DNA of 64,000 nucleotides from Hahella sp050299855 (GTDB lineage: Bacteria; Pseudomonadota; Gammaproteobacteria; Pseudomonadales; Oleiphilaceae), in NCBI GenBank assembly GCA_050299855.1, contig JBNKWQ010000051.1:156668-220667 (forward strand), read 5' to 3'. Shown piece by piece: positions 8,696 to 17,247 of this stretch. The notes under the pieces were generated by a model. The model was not told the DNA's origin. It did no database searches and saw nothing but the letters and a program-made list of their open reading frames with translations. A program made the position numbers and the translations under genes. Position 1 is the stretch's first letter. Every line of letters starts with the position of its first letter.

Positions 8696-9547
8696 CTAGG
8701 GAGCAGGCTCCTTTAGCAGCAATGCTGGATCCAGTCGCGTCTGAAACCAGTTTATCCGCCAATCCAAGTGCGGCCCGGTGGCCCGCCCGGAAGCACCGAC
8801 TTTGGCGATTAAATCGCCCTGTGCGACCTTTTGCCCTTCTTCCACCAAAATGGCGCTAAGGTGGATAAATGTTGATGTAATACCGTAGCCATGATCCACA
8901 ATCAGTGTCCCCCCCGAGAAAAACATATCCTTATGAACCAGGACCACTCTGCCAGACGCGGGAGCAATGACATCCGCACCTTTGGGCGCGGCTATATCCA
9001 ATCCAAAGTGCGGCCTTCTCGGCTCACCATTATAAAAACGCTGACTGCCATACACACCGGATATGGGCCCTTGTGCAGGCCAGATAAAAGATTCTCCAAA
9101 CGACTGCAGATCGGACTCCTGGTTACGGGCTTGGTATACCAGGCCATTTTCATGCTGGATTCGTTTCAGGTCATCCGGGTCTGGCGACATTATTTTCTGG
9201 GATATTCCTTCAATGTACTGAATATCATAGTCCCGGGCGGAAATTTCCAGCTCCCTGTTTTCCTCAGCGCCATCGGGATAGACAATTTTTAGCTGATGCT
9301 GCGCTTTAGCATCTCGACCGAAACCAAAAACAAACTGCCCTTCGGGGGTTAATCGCAGCGTTTTATCATCTAACATCACGACAGAACCTGCAGGTGCTTT
9401 ACCGATAATCATGCCACCCTGGGTAAACTTTCCTTCCAACATCAATTCAGAGCTGGCACCGACAGACGACGCTGCGGAAACAGCTAACGAATACAGCCAT
9501 AAACTGCTGACCAACATTTGCCGCAGCAAACGGTTAAATTTGACCAT
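8696..9547 (-). CDS. M23 family metallopeptidase, exported
   Basis: 283 residues from the preferred ATG, which is preceded by AAGGTG about 12 bases upstream and starts directly with a signal peptide (MVKFNRLLRQ to SAAS). A start 27 codons earlier is possible but adds a basic lead. The middle (~25-130) is a beta-rich region often seen before M23 domains. The catalytic domain occupies ~155-275: zinc ligands in RPHFGLDIAAP (His and Asp), then GPHLDWRINWF near the end, where the usual HxH is HLD. DPALLL closes the fold. The family cleaves peptide cross-links in peptidoglycan or regulates amidases. It acts in the periplasm, and the HLD variant leaves activity open. No operon partner. Confidence 0.85.
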   Translation of the reverse strand: MVKFNRLLRQMLVSSLWLYSLAVSAASSVGASSELMLEGKFTQGGMIIGKAPAGSVVMLDDKTLRLTPEGQFVFGFGRDAKAQHQLKIVYPDGAEENRELEISARDYDIQYIEGISQKIMSPDPDDLKRIQHENGLVYQARNQESDLQSFGESFIWPAQGPISGVYGSQRFYNGEPRRPHFGLDIAAPKGADVIAPASGRVVLVHKDMFFSGGTLIVDHGYGITSTFIHLSAILVEEGQKVAQGDLIAKVGASGRATGPHLDWRINWFQTRLDPALLLKEPAP

Positions 9548-9730
9548 AAATTGATCTAACACCTTTTGCTTTCTATTGAATAACCCCATTGTAACCATCA
9601 GCACGATTTTACAGTGCCTGAATACCATATTCTTACCGGGACTTCTTAAAAATCAGTTGAATGCCCCAGCATCATAACGGCAGACAGAAGCAGGTCAAAC
9701 CGCTATTGCTGTAAATAACAGGATATACGT

Positions 9731-9760
9731 GAAATCTACTAGCTATAAACCCGTTATAAT
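9731..9760 (+). promoter_or_regulatory. Possible sigma-70 promoter for the radical SAM gene
   Basis: A perfect TATAAT lies at 9755-9760, about 70 bases before the ATG of the next gene. The -35 position is poor. Just downstream is an exact dyad, AACCCTTTAAGGGTT (around 9775-9789), which could be an operator or an RNA hairpin in the leader. Confidence 0.4.
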
Positions 9761-9828
9761 ATCCTTTATGAAACCCTTTAAGGGTTCAAAGGTTTAGTTT
9801 CTTGCTAACACCGGCAGGAGGGCTCAGC

Positions 9829-10953
9829 ATGTCCGACAATATTGACCAAACACCTACTAAACACCTATCCAAAGGGCCACCTCAGTACTTTCCTACCGAG
9901 TATTGGCACCTGCTTGATGACGGCCGAGTTCAGTGCGACCTTTGCCCGCGTGCGTGCAAACTACGGGAAGGTCAGCAGGGTTTGTGCTTCGTCAGGGCAC
10001 GACACGAAGATAAGGTGGTATTGACCAGTTACGGCCGATCCAGCGGCTTCTGTATCGATCCAATTGAGAAAAAACCGCTGAACCACTTTCTACCCGGCAC
10101 GCCGGTACTTTCCTTTGGTACTGCGGGCTGCAATCTAGCCTGCAAATTCTGCCAGAACTGGGATATGAGTAAATCCAGGGAAATGGACACACTGGCCGAC
10201 CAGGCCATGCCGGAACAGCTCGCCAAGGCAGCCGTACGCCATCATTGCCGAAGCATCGCTTTTACATATAATGATCCAGTAATATTTCTGGAATATGCGC
10301 GGGATGTGGCCCAATGCTGCCATGAACTGGACGTGGCAACCGTAGCCGTTACCGCCGGTTATATCTGCCCACAACCTCGAGTGGACTTCTACCGCTTTAT
10401 CGATGCCGCCAATATTGACCTCAAGGGATTTACTGAAGACTTCTACCGTAAAATCTGTGGTGGCGGACTGACAGAAGTTCTGGATACCCTTCTCTATCTT
10501 AAGCATGAAACTGATGTCTGGTTTGAGATTACCACACTGCTGATTCCAGGTCAGAATGATTCCAGTGAGGAACTGGAACGCCTGAGCCGGTGGGTTGCAG
10601 ATGAACTGGGTCCGGATGTTCCCCTGCATTTTACCGCCTTCCATCCCGACTGGAAGATGCTCGACACGCCTCATACTCCTACGGCCACGCTCACCCGAGC
10701 ACGCAGTATTGCCCTTGCCCATGGCCTGCATTATGTTTACACAGGCAATGTCCACGACAGTGAAGGTGGCAGCACCTGGTGCAGCAATTGTGGGCAGTGT
10801 CTGATCGAACGCGACTGGTATAGCCTGGGGATCTGGAACCTGGATAAAGAAGGCTGCTGCAACCGCTGCCACACGCCACTACCGGGAAGGTTTGAGAAAC
10901 ATCCTGGCGATTGGGGCCCTAAACGAATGCCGGTGCGAATTCATCACCACTAG
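9829..10953 (+). CDS. amrS: AmmeMemoRadiSam-system radical SAM protein
   Basis: 374 residues. The start follows GGAGGGCTCAGC. The radical SAM [4Fe-4S] motif is CNLACKFC (C101, C105, C108), with the context FGTAGCN and QNWDMSKS typical of AmrS. An N-terminal Cys group (C36, C39, C43, C53) and a C-terminal CxxC pair of pairs (CSNCGQC ... CCNRC) look like metal-binding knuckles. Old databases call this family 'pyruvate formate-lyase activating enzyme homologue', but it lacks a pflB neighbour. The AmmeMemoRadiSam system normally includes AMMECR1 and Memo proteins, neither of which is nearby. Substrate unknown. It is followed within 30 bp by an AlkB-like gene, probably co-transcribed. Confidence 0.87.
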   Translation: MSDNIDQTPTKHLSKGPPQYFPTEYWHLLDDGRVQCDLCPRACKLREGQQGLCFVRARHEDKVVLTSYGRSSGFCIDPIEKKPLNHFLPGTPVLSFGTAGCNLACKFCQNWDMSKSREMDTLADQAMPEQLAKAAVRHHCRSIAFTYNDPVIFLEYARDVAQCCHELDVATVAVTAGYICPQPRVDFYRFIDAANIDLKGFTEDFYRKICGGGLTEVLDTLLYLKHETDVWFEITTLLIPGQNDSSEELERLSRWVADELGPDVPLHFTAFHPDWKMLDTPHTPTATLTRARSIALAHGLHYVYTGNVHDSEGGSTWCSNCGQCLIERDWYSLGIWNLDKEGCCNRCHTPLPGRFEKHPGDWGPKRMPVRIHHH

Positions 10954-10986
10954 TAAGGCTTATGGCAGATAGTAAGGCTTATGGCA
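10951..10986. repeat. 17-bp direct repeat duplicating stop, ribosome site and start
   Basis: TAGTAAGGCTTATGGCA occurs twice with a 19-bp period (10951-10967 and 10970-10986). The first copy carries the stop codon of the radical SAM gene; the second carries the AAGG site and ATG of the AlkB-like gene. The duplication leaves an extra AAGG...ATG in another frame upstream of the real start. Confidence 0.85.
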
Positions 10987-11604
10987 AAACTTCAACGAAA
11001 CATACGGGCAATGCAAACCCCTTTTGCGATAGAACATGGTGAAATGCAGTTGATTCACCCGATGGTAGAGGAAGCTGCCACAGACTTATACAGCATGTTG
11101 GCTGAGCACCTTTCCTGGCGTGAAGACAGCATCCGTATTCGCGGAAACCTCATCAGGATTCCACGCCTGCAGGCATGGTATGGAGAACCGCAGTGCAACT
11201 ATACCTATTCAGGGTTAACGCTGGCACCGCAACCATTTCCACCACTGCTGGATCAACTTAGACGACTTGCTGAATCGGCGGCGGAAGCCCCTTTTAATTG
11301 CGCACTATGTAACTGGTATCGCAACGGACAGGACAGCGTTGGCTGGCATGCTGACAACGAGCCGGAACTAGGTCTCAATCCAACCATTGCCTCTTATTCC
11401 TTTGGCGCCACCAGACGTTTCCTGATTAAGCCAAAAAGAGGTAAACACAGAGCCACAGGCATCCCCCTGCCGCATAACTCCCTGTTGATCATGAAGGGTG
11501 AAATGCAACACCACTGGCAACACCAGTTGCCTAAGACCCAGCAACCTGTCGGTGGTCGTATCAACCTCACTTTCCGTTACATTGCGCCACAGGCAACAGC
11601 TTGA
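10981..11604 (+). CDS. AlkB-like Fe(II)/2-oxoglutarate dioxygenase
   Basis: 207 residues, resembling the ALKBH2/3-like bacterial branch of AlkB. Iron ligands are H123 and D125 in GWHADNEPELG and H181 in QHQLPKT. The 2-oxoglutarate arginines are R193 and R199 in GGRINLTFR. The nucleotide-recognition lid contains NLIRIPRLQAWYG and YTYSG. These enzymes oxidatively remove methyl and etheno groups from DNA or RNA bases. The ATG has AAGG seven bases upstream, itself part of a small duplication; an alternative ATG exists ten codons in. It probably shares a transcript with the radical SAM gene upstream. DNA-repair role known for the family, substrate preference not visible. Confidence 0.88.
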   Translation: MAKLQRNIRAMQTPFAIEHGEMQLIHPMVEEAATDLYSMLAEHLSWREDSIRIRGNLIRIPRLQAWYGEPQCNYTYSGLTLAPQPFPPLLDQLRRLAESAAEAPFNCALCNWYRNGQDSVGWHADNEPELGLNPTIASYSFGATRRFLIKPKRGKHRATGIPLPHNSLLIMKGEMQHHWQHQLPKTQQPVGGRINLTFRYIAPQATA

Positions 11605-11687
11605 TTTAAAAAGATATAACGATAAGAATGGTGCCAGCCGGTCCGGCTATCAACCACCCAGAGACTCTGGACTTTAAAGGAAAAACC

Positions 11688-12533
11688 GTGGCTACAGATT
11701 CTACCCGCACCAGCCTGCGCCAGCAGCTGTACATCATTATTTTCCATGCCGATACACCTCTGGGCAAAGCCTTCGATATCGCGTTGATCGGCAGCATTCT
11801 GATCAGCGTCCTTATCGTGATGCTGGACAGCATCAAGACGCTACAGCAGGACTATGTACAGTTATTCACGCTGGCAGAATGGTTTTTTACGATACTTTTT
11901 ACCATTGAGTATCTGCTTAGAATCTACTGCACCGATCGCCCGATTAAATACATTTTCAGTTTCTACGGTATTGTCGACTTGATTTCGATCCTGCCCAGTT
12001 ATCTCAGCCTGCTTCTGCCAGGATCGCAATATCTGCTGGTGGTGCGCGTACTCAGAGTGTTGCGGGTTTTCAGGATATTACGCCTAGCCAAATATGTTTC
12101 CCAAGCCAACCTGTTGATGCACGCCATTCGTCAAAGTCGCCAGAAAATTACTGTCTTTTTCTTTTCCATATTGGTCCTGGTAACCATTTTCGGATGTTTC
12201 ATGTATATGATCGAGAGCCCGGCAAATGGTTTTACCAGTATTCCCAAAAGTATCTACTGGGCGATTGTAACTCTCACGACTGTCGGCTATGGCGACATTT
12301 CTCCGCAGTCTGATCTGGGTCAGGCAGTGGCAGCAATTGTGATGGTTATGGGTTACGCCATTATTGCCGTTCCGACCGGTATATTCACGGCAGAATTATC
12401 TAATGTGTTGAGAGGAGACGTGTTGCGCCTTGATTGCCCCAACTGCCAGAAGGCAACCCACGACCAGGGTGCGACCTACTGTAGTCGGTGTGGCGTATCG
12501 CTTAAATCGACAACAAGTGCCCAAGCCGGTTAA
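11688..12533 (+). CDS. Voltage-gated potassium channel with C-terminal zinc ribbon
   Basis: 281 residues from a GTG preceded by AAAGGAAAAACC; an ATG 60 bases upstream lacks such a site. It has six membrane segments of Kv type. S4 is RVLRVLRVFRILRLAKY (120-136), with Arg at every third position. The pore helix and selectivity filter are IVTLTTVGYGD (filter 198-203). S6 is about 214-236. After the pore comes a short cytoplasmic tail with two CxxC pairs (C250/C253, C265/C268), a zinc ribbon seen in many bacterial channels of this group. It should form a tetramer conducting K+ in a voltage-dependent way. It is 83 bp after the AlkB-like gene, with no functional link evident. Confidence 0.9.
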   Translation: MATDSTRTSLRQQLYIIIFHADTPLGKAFDIALIGSILISVLIVMLDSIKTLQQDYVQLFTLAEWFFTILFTIEYLLRIYCTDRPIKYIFSFYGIVDLISILPSYLSLLLPGSQYLLVVRVLRVLRVFRILRLAKYVSQANLLMHAIRQSRQKITVFFFSILVLVTIFGCFMYMIESPANGFTSIPKSIYWAIVTLTTVGYGDISPQSDLGQAVAAIVMVMGYAIIAVPTGIFTAELSNVLRGDVLRLDCPNCQKATHDQGATYCSRCGVSLKSTTSAQAG

Positions 12534-12560
12534 CAGGGCAGACTTGCCAGGTAGAAGTAT

Positions 12561-12595
12561 GAGTATCAGGCAGCTTAAGTGGTTGCCTGATACTC
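12561..12595. terminator. Perfect 12-bp hairpin between convergent genes
   Basis: GAGTATCAGGCA and TGCCTGATACTC pair perfectly around an 11-base loop, between the potassium channel (+) and the Lon-like gene (-). Neither side has a strong T-run. Position and stem strength support a bidirectional terminator. Confidence 0.6.
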
Positions 12596-12603
12596 AATTA
12601 ATG

Positions 12604-12680
12604 ATTGTCGACACTACGTAATGTTTATAGACACTACATTACCTAATATTTATCGACACTACATAATGATTACCGACACA
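12604..12680. repeat. Degenerate tandem repeat around GACACTAC
   Basis: The core CGACACTACGTAATG recurs three to four times with drift (GACACTACGTAATG, GACACTACATTACC, GACACTACATAATG, then a partial CGACAC) at 20-26 base spacing, directly downstream of the hairpin and before the stop of the Lon-like gene. Function unknown. Confidence 0.7.
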
Positions 12681-12693
12681 AGAGAGGGATAAA

Positions 12694-15075
12694 TCAATGC
12701 CGTTTTTTATCTGCGGCATTGAGTTCTTTAAGGCGTTGCTGCACCTTTCCAAACAGTGTGGACTTGCTATAAGTACCCTTGTCATTGGATTTGCCGACCC
12801 GCATACCGGTGAGCAATTCCAGAGCCTCACCCACCGTTTCGACGGAATAAATGGCAAATTTGCCGGCTTTGCAAGCGTCCTGAACTTTCTGATTCAGCAT
12901 CAGGTTACTGACATTCTGCGCCGGAATAATCACTCCCTGCTCACCTGACAATCCCTTGATACAACAAGTTTCGAAAAACCCTTCAATCTTCTCATTAACG
13001 CCACCTACCGGCTGGGCTTCACCAAATTGGTTCATAGACCCGGTAATTGCCAGACTTTGCCGGATTGGCACTTCAGATATTGAAGATATCAACGCACAGA
13101 ACTCCGCCATCGAAGCACTATCACCGTCGACCTGATTGTAGGACTGCTCAAAGGTCAGGCTCGCCGCCAGCTTGATGGGTTCTGACTTGCCAAAATTGGA
13201 AGCCAGATAGGCTGACAGAATCATCATTCCCTTAGAATGAATCGCACCTGCCAGCTTAACGTCTCTTTCAATGTCGATGACCTCGCCATTTCCGTATGCC
13301 GTAGTCGCAGACACTCTGCTGGGGACGCCGAACTCATGGTCGCCCGTATGCAAGACTGACAGGGCATTGATTTGTCCGACTCTATCACCTTCAGTCGCCA
13401 GCAAAGTTGAGCCATCACGGATGCTGTCGAAAACCTTGTCACGAATACGGCTGGAGCGGAATTCAGCACTGTCCAACGCCTTATCAACATGTTCGGCATG
13501 AACCTGCTTGGCATTCACCTGTTTCGCCCAATAATTGCTCTCCCGCAGTAAGTTGGCGATATCCGCCGCATGCAAAGACAATCGGGTCTGGTCTTCTGCC
13601 ACTCTGGAACTGTGCTCGATAATCCGCATCAAAGCTTTACGATCACAATGCAATAATCCTTTATCCCGAATCAGGCCGGTAATAAAGCGTGCATACAAAG
13701 TCTGAGTTTCCGGGGTGCGCTCAATTTCGCTTTCAAAATCCGCGACAACTTTAAAGAGTTCAGCAAAATCAGGATCGTACTGTTGCAACAACAGATAGGT
13801 ATCGCGGTCTCCGAACAGTACAATTTTCACCTCGAACGGCATAGGGTCCGGCTCCAGCGAGATGGTGCCCGACAGCGTCAGTTCCTTTTCCAATGTATTG
13901 ATAGACAGGTTACCAGAACGCAATGCACGCTTGATGCCGTCCCAGACGAAGGGTTGCTCCAGCACCTTAATCGCGTCCATTAGCAAATAACCTCCATTGG
14001 CGCGATGTAAAGCCCCTGGTCGGATCAAGGTGAAGTCGGTAAATACGGTGCCTTTGTAAGTCACATTCTCAACCGCACCGAACAGATTGTTATAAGTGGG
14101 GTTGTCCTCAACAACTATAGGTGCATGGCCAGCAGCTTCATGGTGCACCATGACATTTACCTGGTAACGCCTTGGCAGTTTGTTGTCCATGGTCGCGGCG
14201 GCAAGAGCAGCCTGCTCTTCGCCGTCTTCAAGGAAGATTTCCACGTTCTTCAGGATATCCGCCTGAATATTATTCAGGTGGGCCACAATCTCAGGGTACT
14301 GGGTATACTTTTTTACCAGTGCCTCGATCAGGTGCTCCGATACCGCCAGCGCGACTTCTTCATTCAACCCCTGCTGGTTGTCGGCATATTCCTGCTCCCA
14401 CTGACTTAGTCTGCGCAGGACAATGCGCAACCTTTTCTCCAGCTTGTTGATGGCATCTTCAAATTCCTGCTGGCGGCTTTCCGGTAGTGCTGAAAAGGTA
14501 TCAGCGTCGTATGGATTCTCGCCATCCGTTGCCACCAGACGATATCCACCTGGTGTGGTAATGGTCAGGCTGACCTGCTGCTTCTTGGCAGCATTGGCAA
14601 TACGCGCCAGGGCTTTCTCCTGACGCTGAGCCAATTCGCTTTTTAACTGTTCAGAGCGTTCATAATAGGACTCATTGTCAAAGGCCTGGGGAATGGCCTT
14701 CTGCAGCCTGATCAGCAACTGTTCCATGTCCTTTTTCAGTGGCATCCCAACCCCGGCAGGCAGCCGCAATACTTTGGGGGATCTGACTTCATCGAAGTTA
14801 TTGACATAACACCAATCGCTGGCCACTGAGTCCGAACGTTTCTTTTCGAGATAGCGCATGATCATCGTACGCTTGCCCAGTCCATTACGGCCTGTGGCGT
14901 AGATGTTGTACCCCCCATCCATCATGGAAATGGCAAACTGCACTGCATCCTGGGCACGGGTCTGTCCGAGAATACCTTCCAGGGGTTTGAGCGAGCGAGT
15001 GCTACTAAAATTGAGATCCTTGGTAAAACAGGGTTTGTAAAGGCGGTTTAAGGGTAAAGCTTTAGCTGACTTCAT
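12694..15075 (-). CDS. Lon-like ATP-dependent protease (AAA_32 + Lon proteolytic domain)
   Basis: 793 residues. This belongs to the Lon-related family with an AAA_32 module (YcbZ/LonB-like), not classical Lon, since it lacks the Lon N-domain. A degenerate P-loop is ATGRNGLGKRT (about 60-70). A long helical insertion with coiled-coil character covers ~120-290. Walker-B-like ANGGYLLMDAI is in the middle. The C-terminal protease domain has the Ser-Lys dyad: S653 in VDGDSASMAEF and K696 in GGVNEKIEGF. The tail is basic. Family members degrade proteins in an ATP-linked manner; physiological substrates are mostly unknown. It is transcribed alone, convergent with the channel gene. Confidence 0.9.
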   Translation of the reverse strand: MKSAKALPLNRLYKPCFTKDLNFSSTRSLKPLEGILGQTRAQDAVQFAISMMDGGYNIYATGRNGLGKRTMIMRYLEKKRSDSVASDWCYVNNFDEVRSPKVLRLPAGVGMPLKKDMEQLLIRLQKAIPQAFDNESYYERSEQLKSELAQRQEKALARIANAAKKQQVSLTITTPGGYRLVATDGENPYDADTFSALPESRQQEFEDAINKLEKRLRIVLRRLSQWEQEYADNQQGLNEEVALAVSEHLIEALVKKYTQYPEIVAHLNNIQADILKNVEIFLEDGEEQAALAAATMDNKLPRRYQVNVMVHHEAAGHAPIVVEDNPTYNNLFGAVENVTYKGTVFTDFTLIRPGALHRANGGYLLMDAIKVLEQPFVWDGIKRALRSGNLSINTLEKELTLSGTISLEPDPMPFEVKIVLFGDRDTYLLLQQYDPDFAELFKVVADFESEIERTPETQTLYARFITGLIRDKGLLHCDRKALMRIIEHSSRVAEDQTRLSLHAADIANLLRESNYWAKQVNAKQVHAEHVDKALDSAEFRSSRIRDKVFDSIRDGSTLLATEGDRVGQINALSVLHTGDHEFGVPSRVSATTAYGNGEVIDIERDVKLAGAIHSKGMMILSAYLASNFGKSEPIKLAASLTFEQSYNQVDGDSASMAEFCALISSISEVPIRQSLAITGSMNQFGEAQPVGGVNEKIEGFFETCCIKGLSGEQGVIIPAQNVSNLMLNQKVQDACKAGKFAIYSVETVGEALELLTGMRVGKSNDKGTYSKSTLFGKVQQRLKELNAADKKRH

Positions 15076-15516
15076 AATTAGTTATACAGGAAAGATTTCC
15101 GCTGGTGGCTGGCACTGAATGCGAGGTCTTATCGATGATGATTAATTCGGAGGGATAGGCCCGCCATTTAAAAATCAACACTGACAGTTTAATAAAAGTA
15201 TTGAGAGGAAGTGTAACCAATTCGACAGAGCGTACAAACCTATTTTCATGAAGCTGATCCAGGTTTAACTCGCTACTCGTTGCATTTTCGAGCAAAATTT
15301 AGACAATTACTAAAGAAATGGCGTACCCCGCCGATATCGTAGGCAAGACTAACAACAATTTACAGATTCGACCATGTGGATCAATGGACAAGGTCGACCA
15401 ACTTGTGTGCGCAAACAAGGTTCGACATCGCTGGCAACGAACTAATGTCCTGATGGGGACAATCAGAGGGCAAAGACTTAACTAGATCAGGAAAAGCGCC
15501 GAGGACAAATGCCAAG
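15076..15516. other. Intergenic region, no gene recognised
   Basis: About 440 AT-rich bases between the divergent Lon-like gene and the Arg-rich small protein. It must contain both promoters. Short open frames on the minus strand have no ribosome site or family character, and nothing else convincing was seen. Confidence 0.4.
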
Positions 15517-15801
15517 ATGATTAACATAGACTCACGTAACAAGCCAATACAGCCGACGTCGCCAAATGCGAAACAGAGCCGGCAAGTAGAAGCCACACCA
15601 ACTCAGGCGCCGATCAAGGAAGCAACTCCCAGTGACCGCCGTATGGTCCCTGACCGCCGCCGCCGTAACGACCCCAAGTACAAAGGTGAAGAACGCCGTC
15701 GCCGGTTAGACCGCAGACGCCCGGAACTGTTGAATGCCCGTAGCGGAAAGCCTGAAAATATCACGTCGCGACGAGGCCGCCTGGTAAATACCAAGGCATA
15801 G
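15517..15801 (+). CDS. Small arginine-rich hypothetical protein
   Basis: 94 residues, very basic. Residues 1-38 are polar and Pro/Gln/Thr-rich. Residues ~40-70 are dominated by Arg in runs such as SDRRMVPDRRRRND and ERRRRLDRRR. The rest is basic with RRGRL near the end. There is no signal peptide, membrane segment or known domain. The composition fits a disordered nucleic-acid- or membrane-lipid-binding protein, but that is inference. The ATG has only a weak CAAG site. The consistent Arg codon choice (CGC/CGT) argues for a real gene. Isolated between the Lon-like gene and a PilZ-like gene. Confidence 0.6.
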   Translation: MINIDSRNKPIQPTSPNAKQSRQVEATPTQAPIKEATPSDRRMVPDRRRRNDPKYKGEERRRRLDRRRPELLNARSGKPENITSRRGRLVNTKA

Positions 15802-16202
15802 GACAAGGTATGGGAAGTGTCCAGCTATTGTGCCAGGAACTAGCTTAAAGCCATCGCAGGAAGTCTTCGGTACCCCTGAAGTGTGCCGATCAGGACCGGC
15901 ATTAATGTCCAAATTATGTGATAACAGGAACAAAAGTTGCGACATATTGCCGATATTTGGTAATAATCAAGGGGTATTACTAAGAAACAACTTTCTGTAG
16001 AATGTCACGTTCGACTAAAGAATAATTTGCAGCGACGGGTGATTACAGTAGGGAATTCCAACCACTCGATTCCCATCTTCTGAACACTCGCCAATTGCGA
16101 CGGTATTTCGTGTACATTTGCCGGGCTAACGAGAAATTACCGGAACATGTATAACGGCCGGATAAACAACATAACAATAACTTGAAGCACCCATCACAGG
16201 CT
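15802..16202 (+). other. Intergenic region with a possible promoter
   Basis: About 400 bases without a gene. TTGCGA at 15937-15942 and TAATAA at 15961-15966, 18 bases apart, are a plausible sigma-70 promoter, which would leave a long leader (over 200 bases) before the PilZ-like gene. No other signal was recognised. Confidence 0.3.
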
Positions 16203-16613
16203 ATGCGAGAATGTATTTTCAAGCGCCACTACGAGCGGCGCATTAAGGCCCGGCACAAGGCCCCTCTGCTGACGGTAAAAGCCAACTTCGTGGGTTTGTT
16301 TACCCGCGCCCGGCATCCGATCACCATGCAATGTGTTGATTTCAATCGCTACGGCATGGCTGTTACCTGTGACCACAAACTTAAAACCGGCGACAAACTG
16401 GAATTCAGCTTTCGTGGCCGTTACATCACCGAAGATGGCATACAAGGTATGGTCAGTAGCGTCACTGAGATTGAAGACGGCTATCGCTACGGCATTCTGT
16501 TTTGCTACTGCAGATCCTCCCGTGACTACAGCCGGGAGACAGATAACGCCTTGTCCCGCATTGAAGGACTATTCGGCCAGTTTGATCAAAGTCTGCGTCC
16601 ACAGGCATCCTGA
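16203..16613 (+). CDS. PilZ-like domain protein
   Basis: 136 residues from the ATG preferred over an in-frame TTG seven codons upstream. It starts with a basic segment containing RHYERRIKARHKAP, which supplies the RxxxR part of a PilZ cyclic-di-GMP site. The second motif, normally (D/N)xSxxG, reads VDFNRYGMAV, so Asn replaces the conserved Ser. The remaining beta-rich part (KTGDKLEFSFRG, GIQGMVSSVTE, RYGILFC) fits a PilZ barrel. It may bind cyclic-di-GMP weakly or have another ligand. Two other genes of c-di-GMP signalling (a PilZ and a GGDEF/EAL) are in the window. MobA starts three bases after its stop, so the two are probably co-transcribed though functionally unrelated. Confidence 0.7.
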   Translation: MRECIFKRHYERRIKARHKAPLLTVKANFVGLFTRARHPITMQCVDFNRYGMAVTCDHKLKTGDKLEFSFRGRYITEDGIQGMVSSVTEIEDGYRYGILFCYCRSSRDYSRETDNALSRIEGLFGQFDQSLRPQAS

Positions 16614-16615
16614 AT

Positions 16616-17221
16616 TTGGGTAATGGCGTGCTGGGGCTGATTCTGGCTGGAGGTGAAGGCTCAAGAGCCGGAGGAGCTGATAAAGGAATGCTCACCTGGC
16701 AGGGACATACACTTGCAGCATCAGTCGCTGCAGCACTGCGTCCCTGCTGTCAGGACATTATCATCAGCTGCAACCGTAATTTGGCCGATTATCAGCAGAT
16801 AACCCCCCATTGCTTTAATGACAATGTCCTCAACCTGAAAATTCCAGGTGACCAGGCATCCGTACAGGGACCACTTGCGGGCATCTTTACTGCCTGGAAG
16901 CTGTACCCCAACCAAAGCTTTCTGGTTTCACCCTGCGACACGCCCCTGATTTCTCCGCTCTATGCACAAAGGATGTGCCAGGGTTTAGATGCGCAAAAAA
17001 TGGAAAATCCAATAAGAATTGCCTGGGATGGCGAGCGCAAACAATACCTGCATTGTCTGGTAAGCCCCAGGGCGTACCCGATCTTGAAAGAATATCTGCA
17101 GAAAGGATATCGCAATGTACGCGGCTGGCTGGACAGTATGGAGCCTGAATTGGTGGATTTTTCAGACCAACCGGAATTGTTCACCAACATCAATACTCTG
17201 GAACAGCTCCATTCTTTATAG
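16616..17221 (+). CDS. mobA: Molybdenum cofactor guanylyltransferase MobA
   Basis: 201 residues. It transfers GMP from GTP to molybdopterin to make the MGD form of the cofactor. The N-terminal nucleotide-binding loop LILAGGEGSRAGGADKG matches the MobA consensus (LAGG...R.GG.DKG). The metal-binding Asp region is VSPCDTPLISP (~99-109), and the substrate loop lies around GPLAGIFTAW. NINT near the C-terminus is the usual MobA closing motif. The start appears to be TTG just after the PilZ-like stop; a GTG four codons later is an alternative. It converges on moaE with 26 bp between them, so two Mo-cofactor genes meet tail to tail. Confidence 0.88.
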   Translation: MGNGVLGLILAGGEGSRAGGADKGMLTWQGHTLAASVAAALRPCCQDIIISCNRNLADYQQITPHCFNDNVLNLKIPGDQASVQGPLAGIFTAWKLYPNQSFLVSPCDTPLISPLYAQRMCQGLDAQKMENPIRIAWDGERKQYLHCLVSPRAYPILKEYLQKGYRNVRGWLDSMEPELVDFSDQPELFTNINTLEQLHSL

Positions 17222-17247
17222 AAGCCTTTTCGAATAGTCCCCGGGAC

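Noticed and set aside
15062..15295. Minus-strand frame upstream of the Lon-like gene as a separate small gene
   Set aside because: Overlaps the Lon-like start, has no ribosome site and the sequence is not protein-like.
16616..16680. MobA with a mutated nucleotide loop
   Set aside because: LAGG...SRAGGADKG fits the family consensus; Ala for Met is within normal variation.
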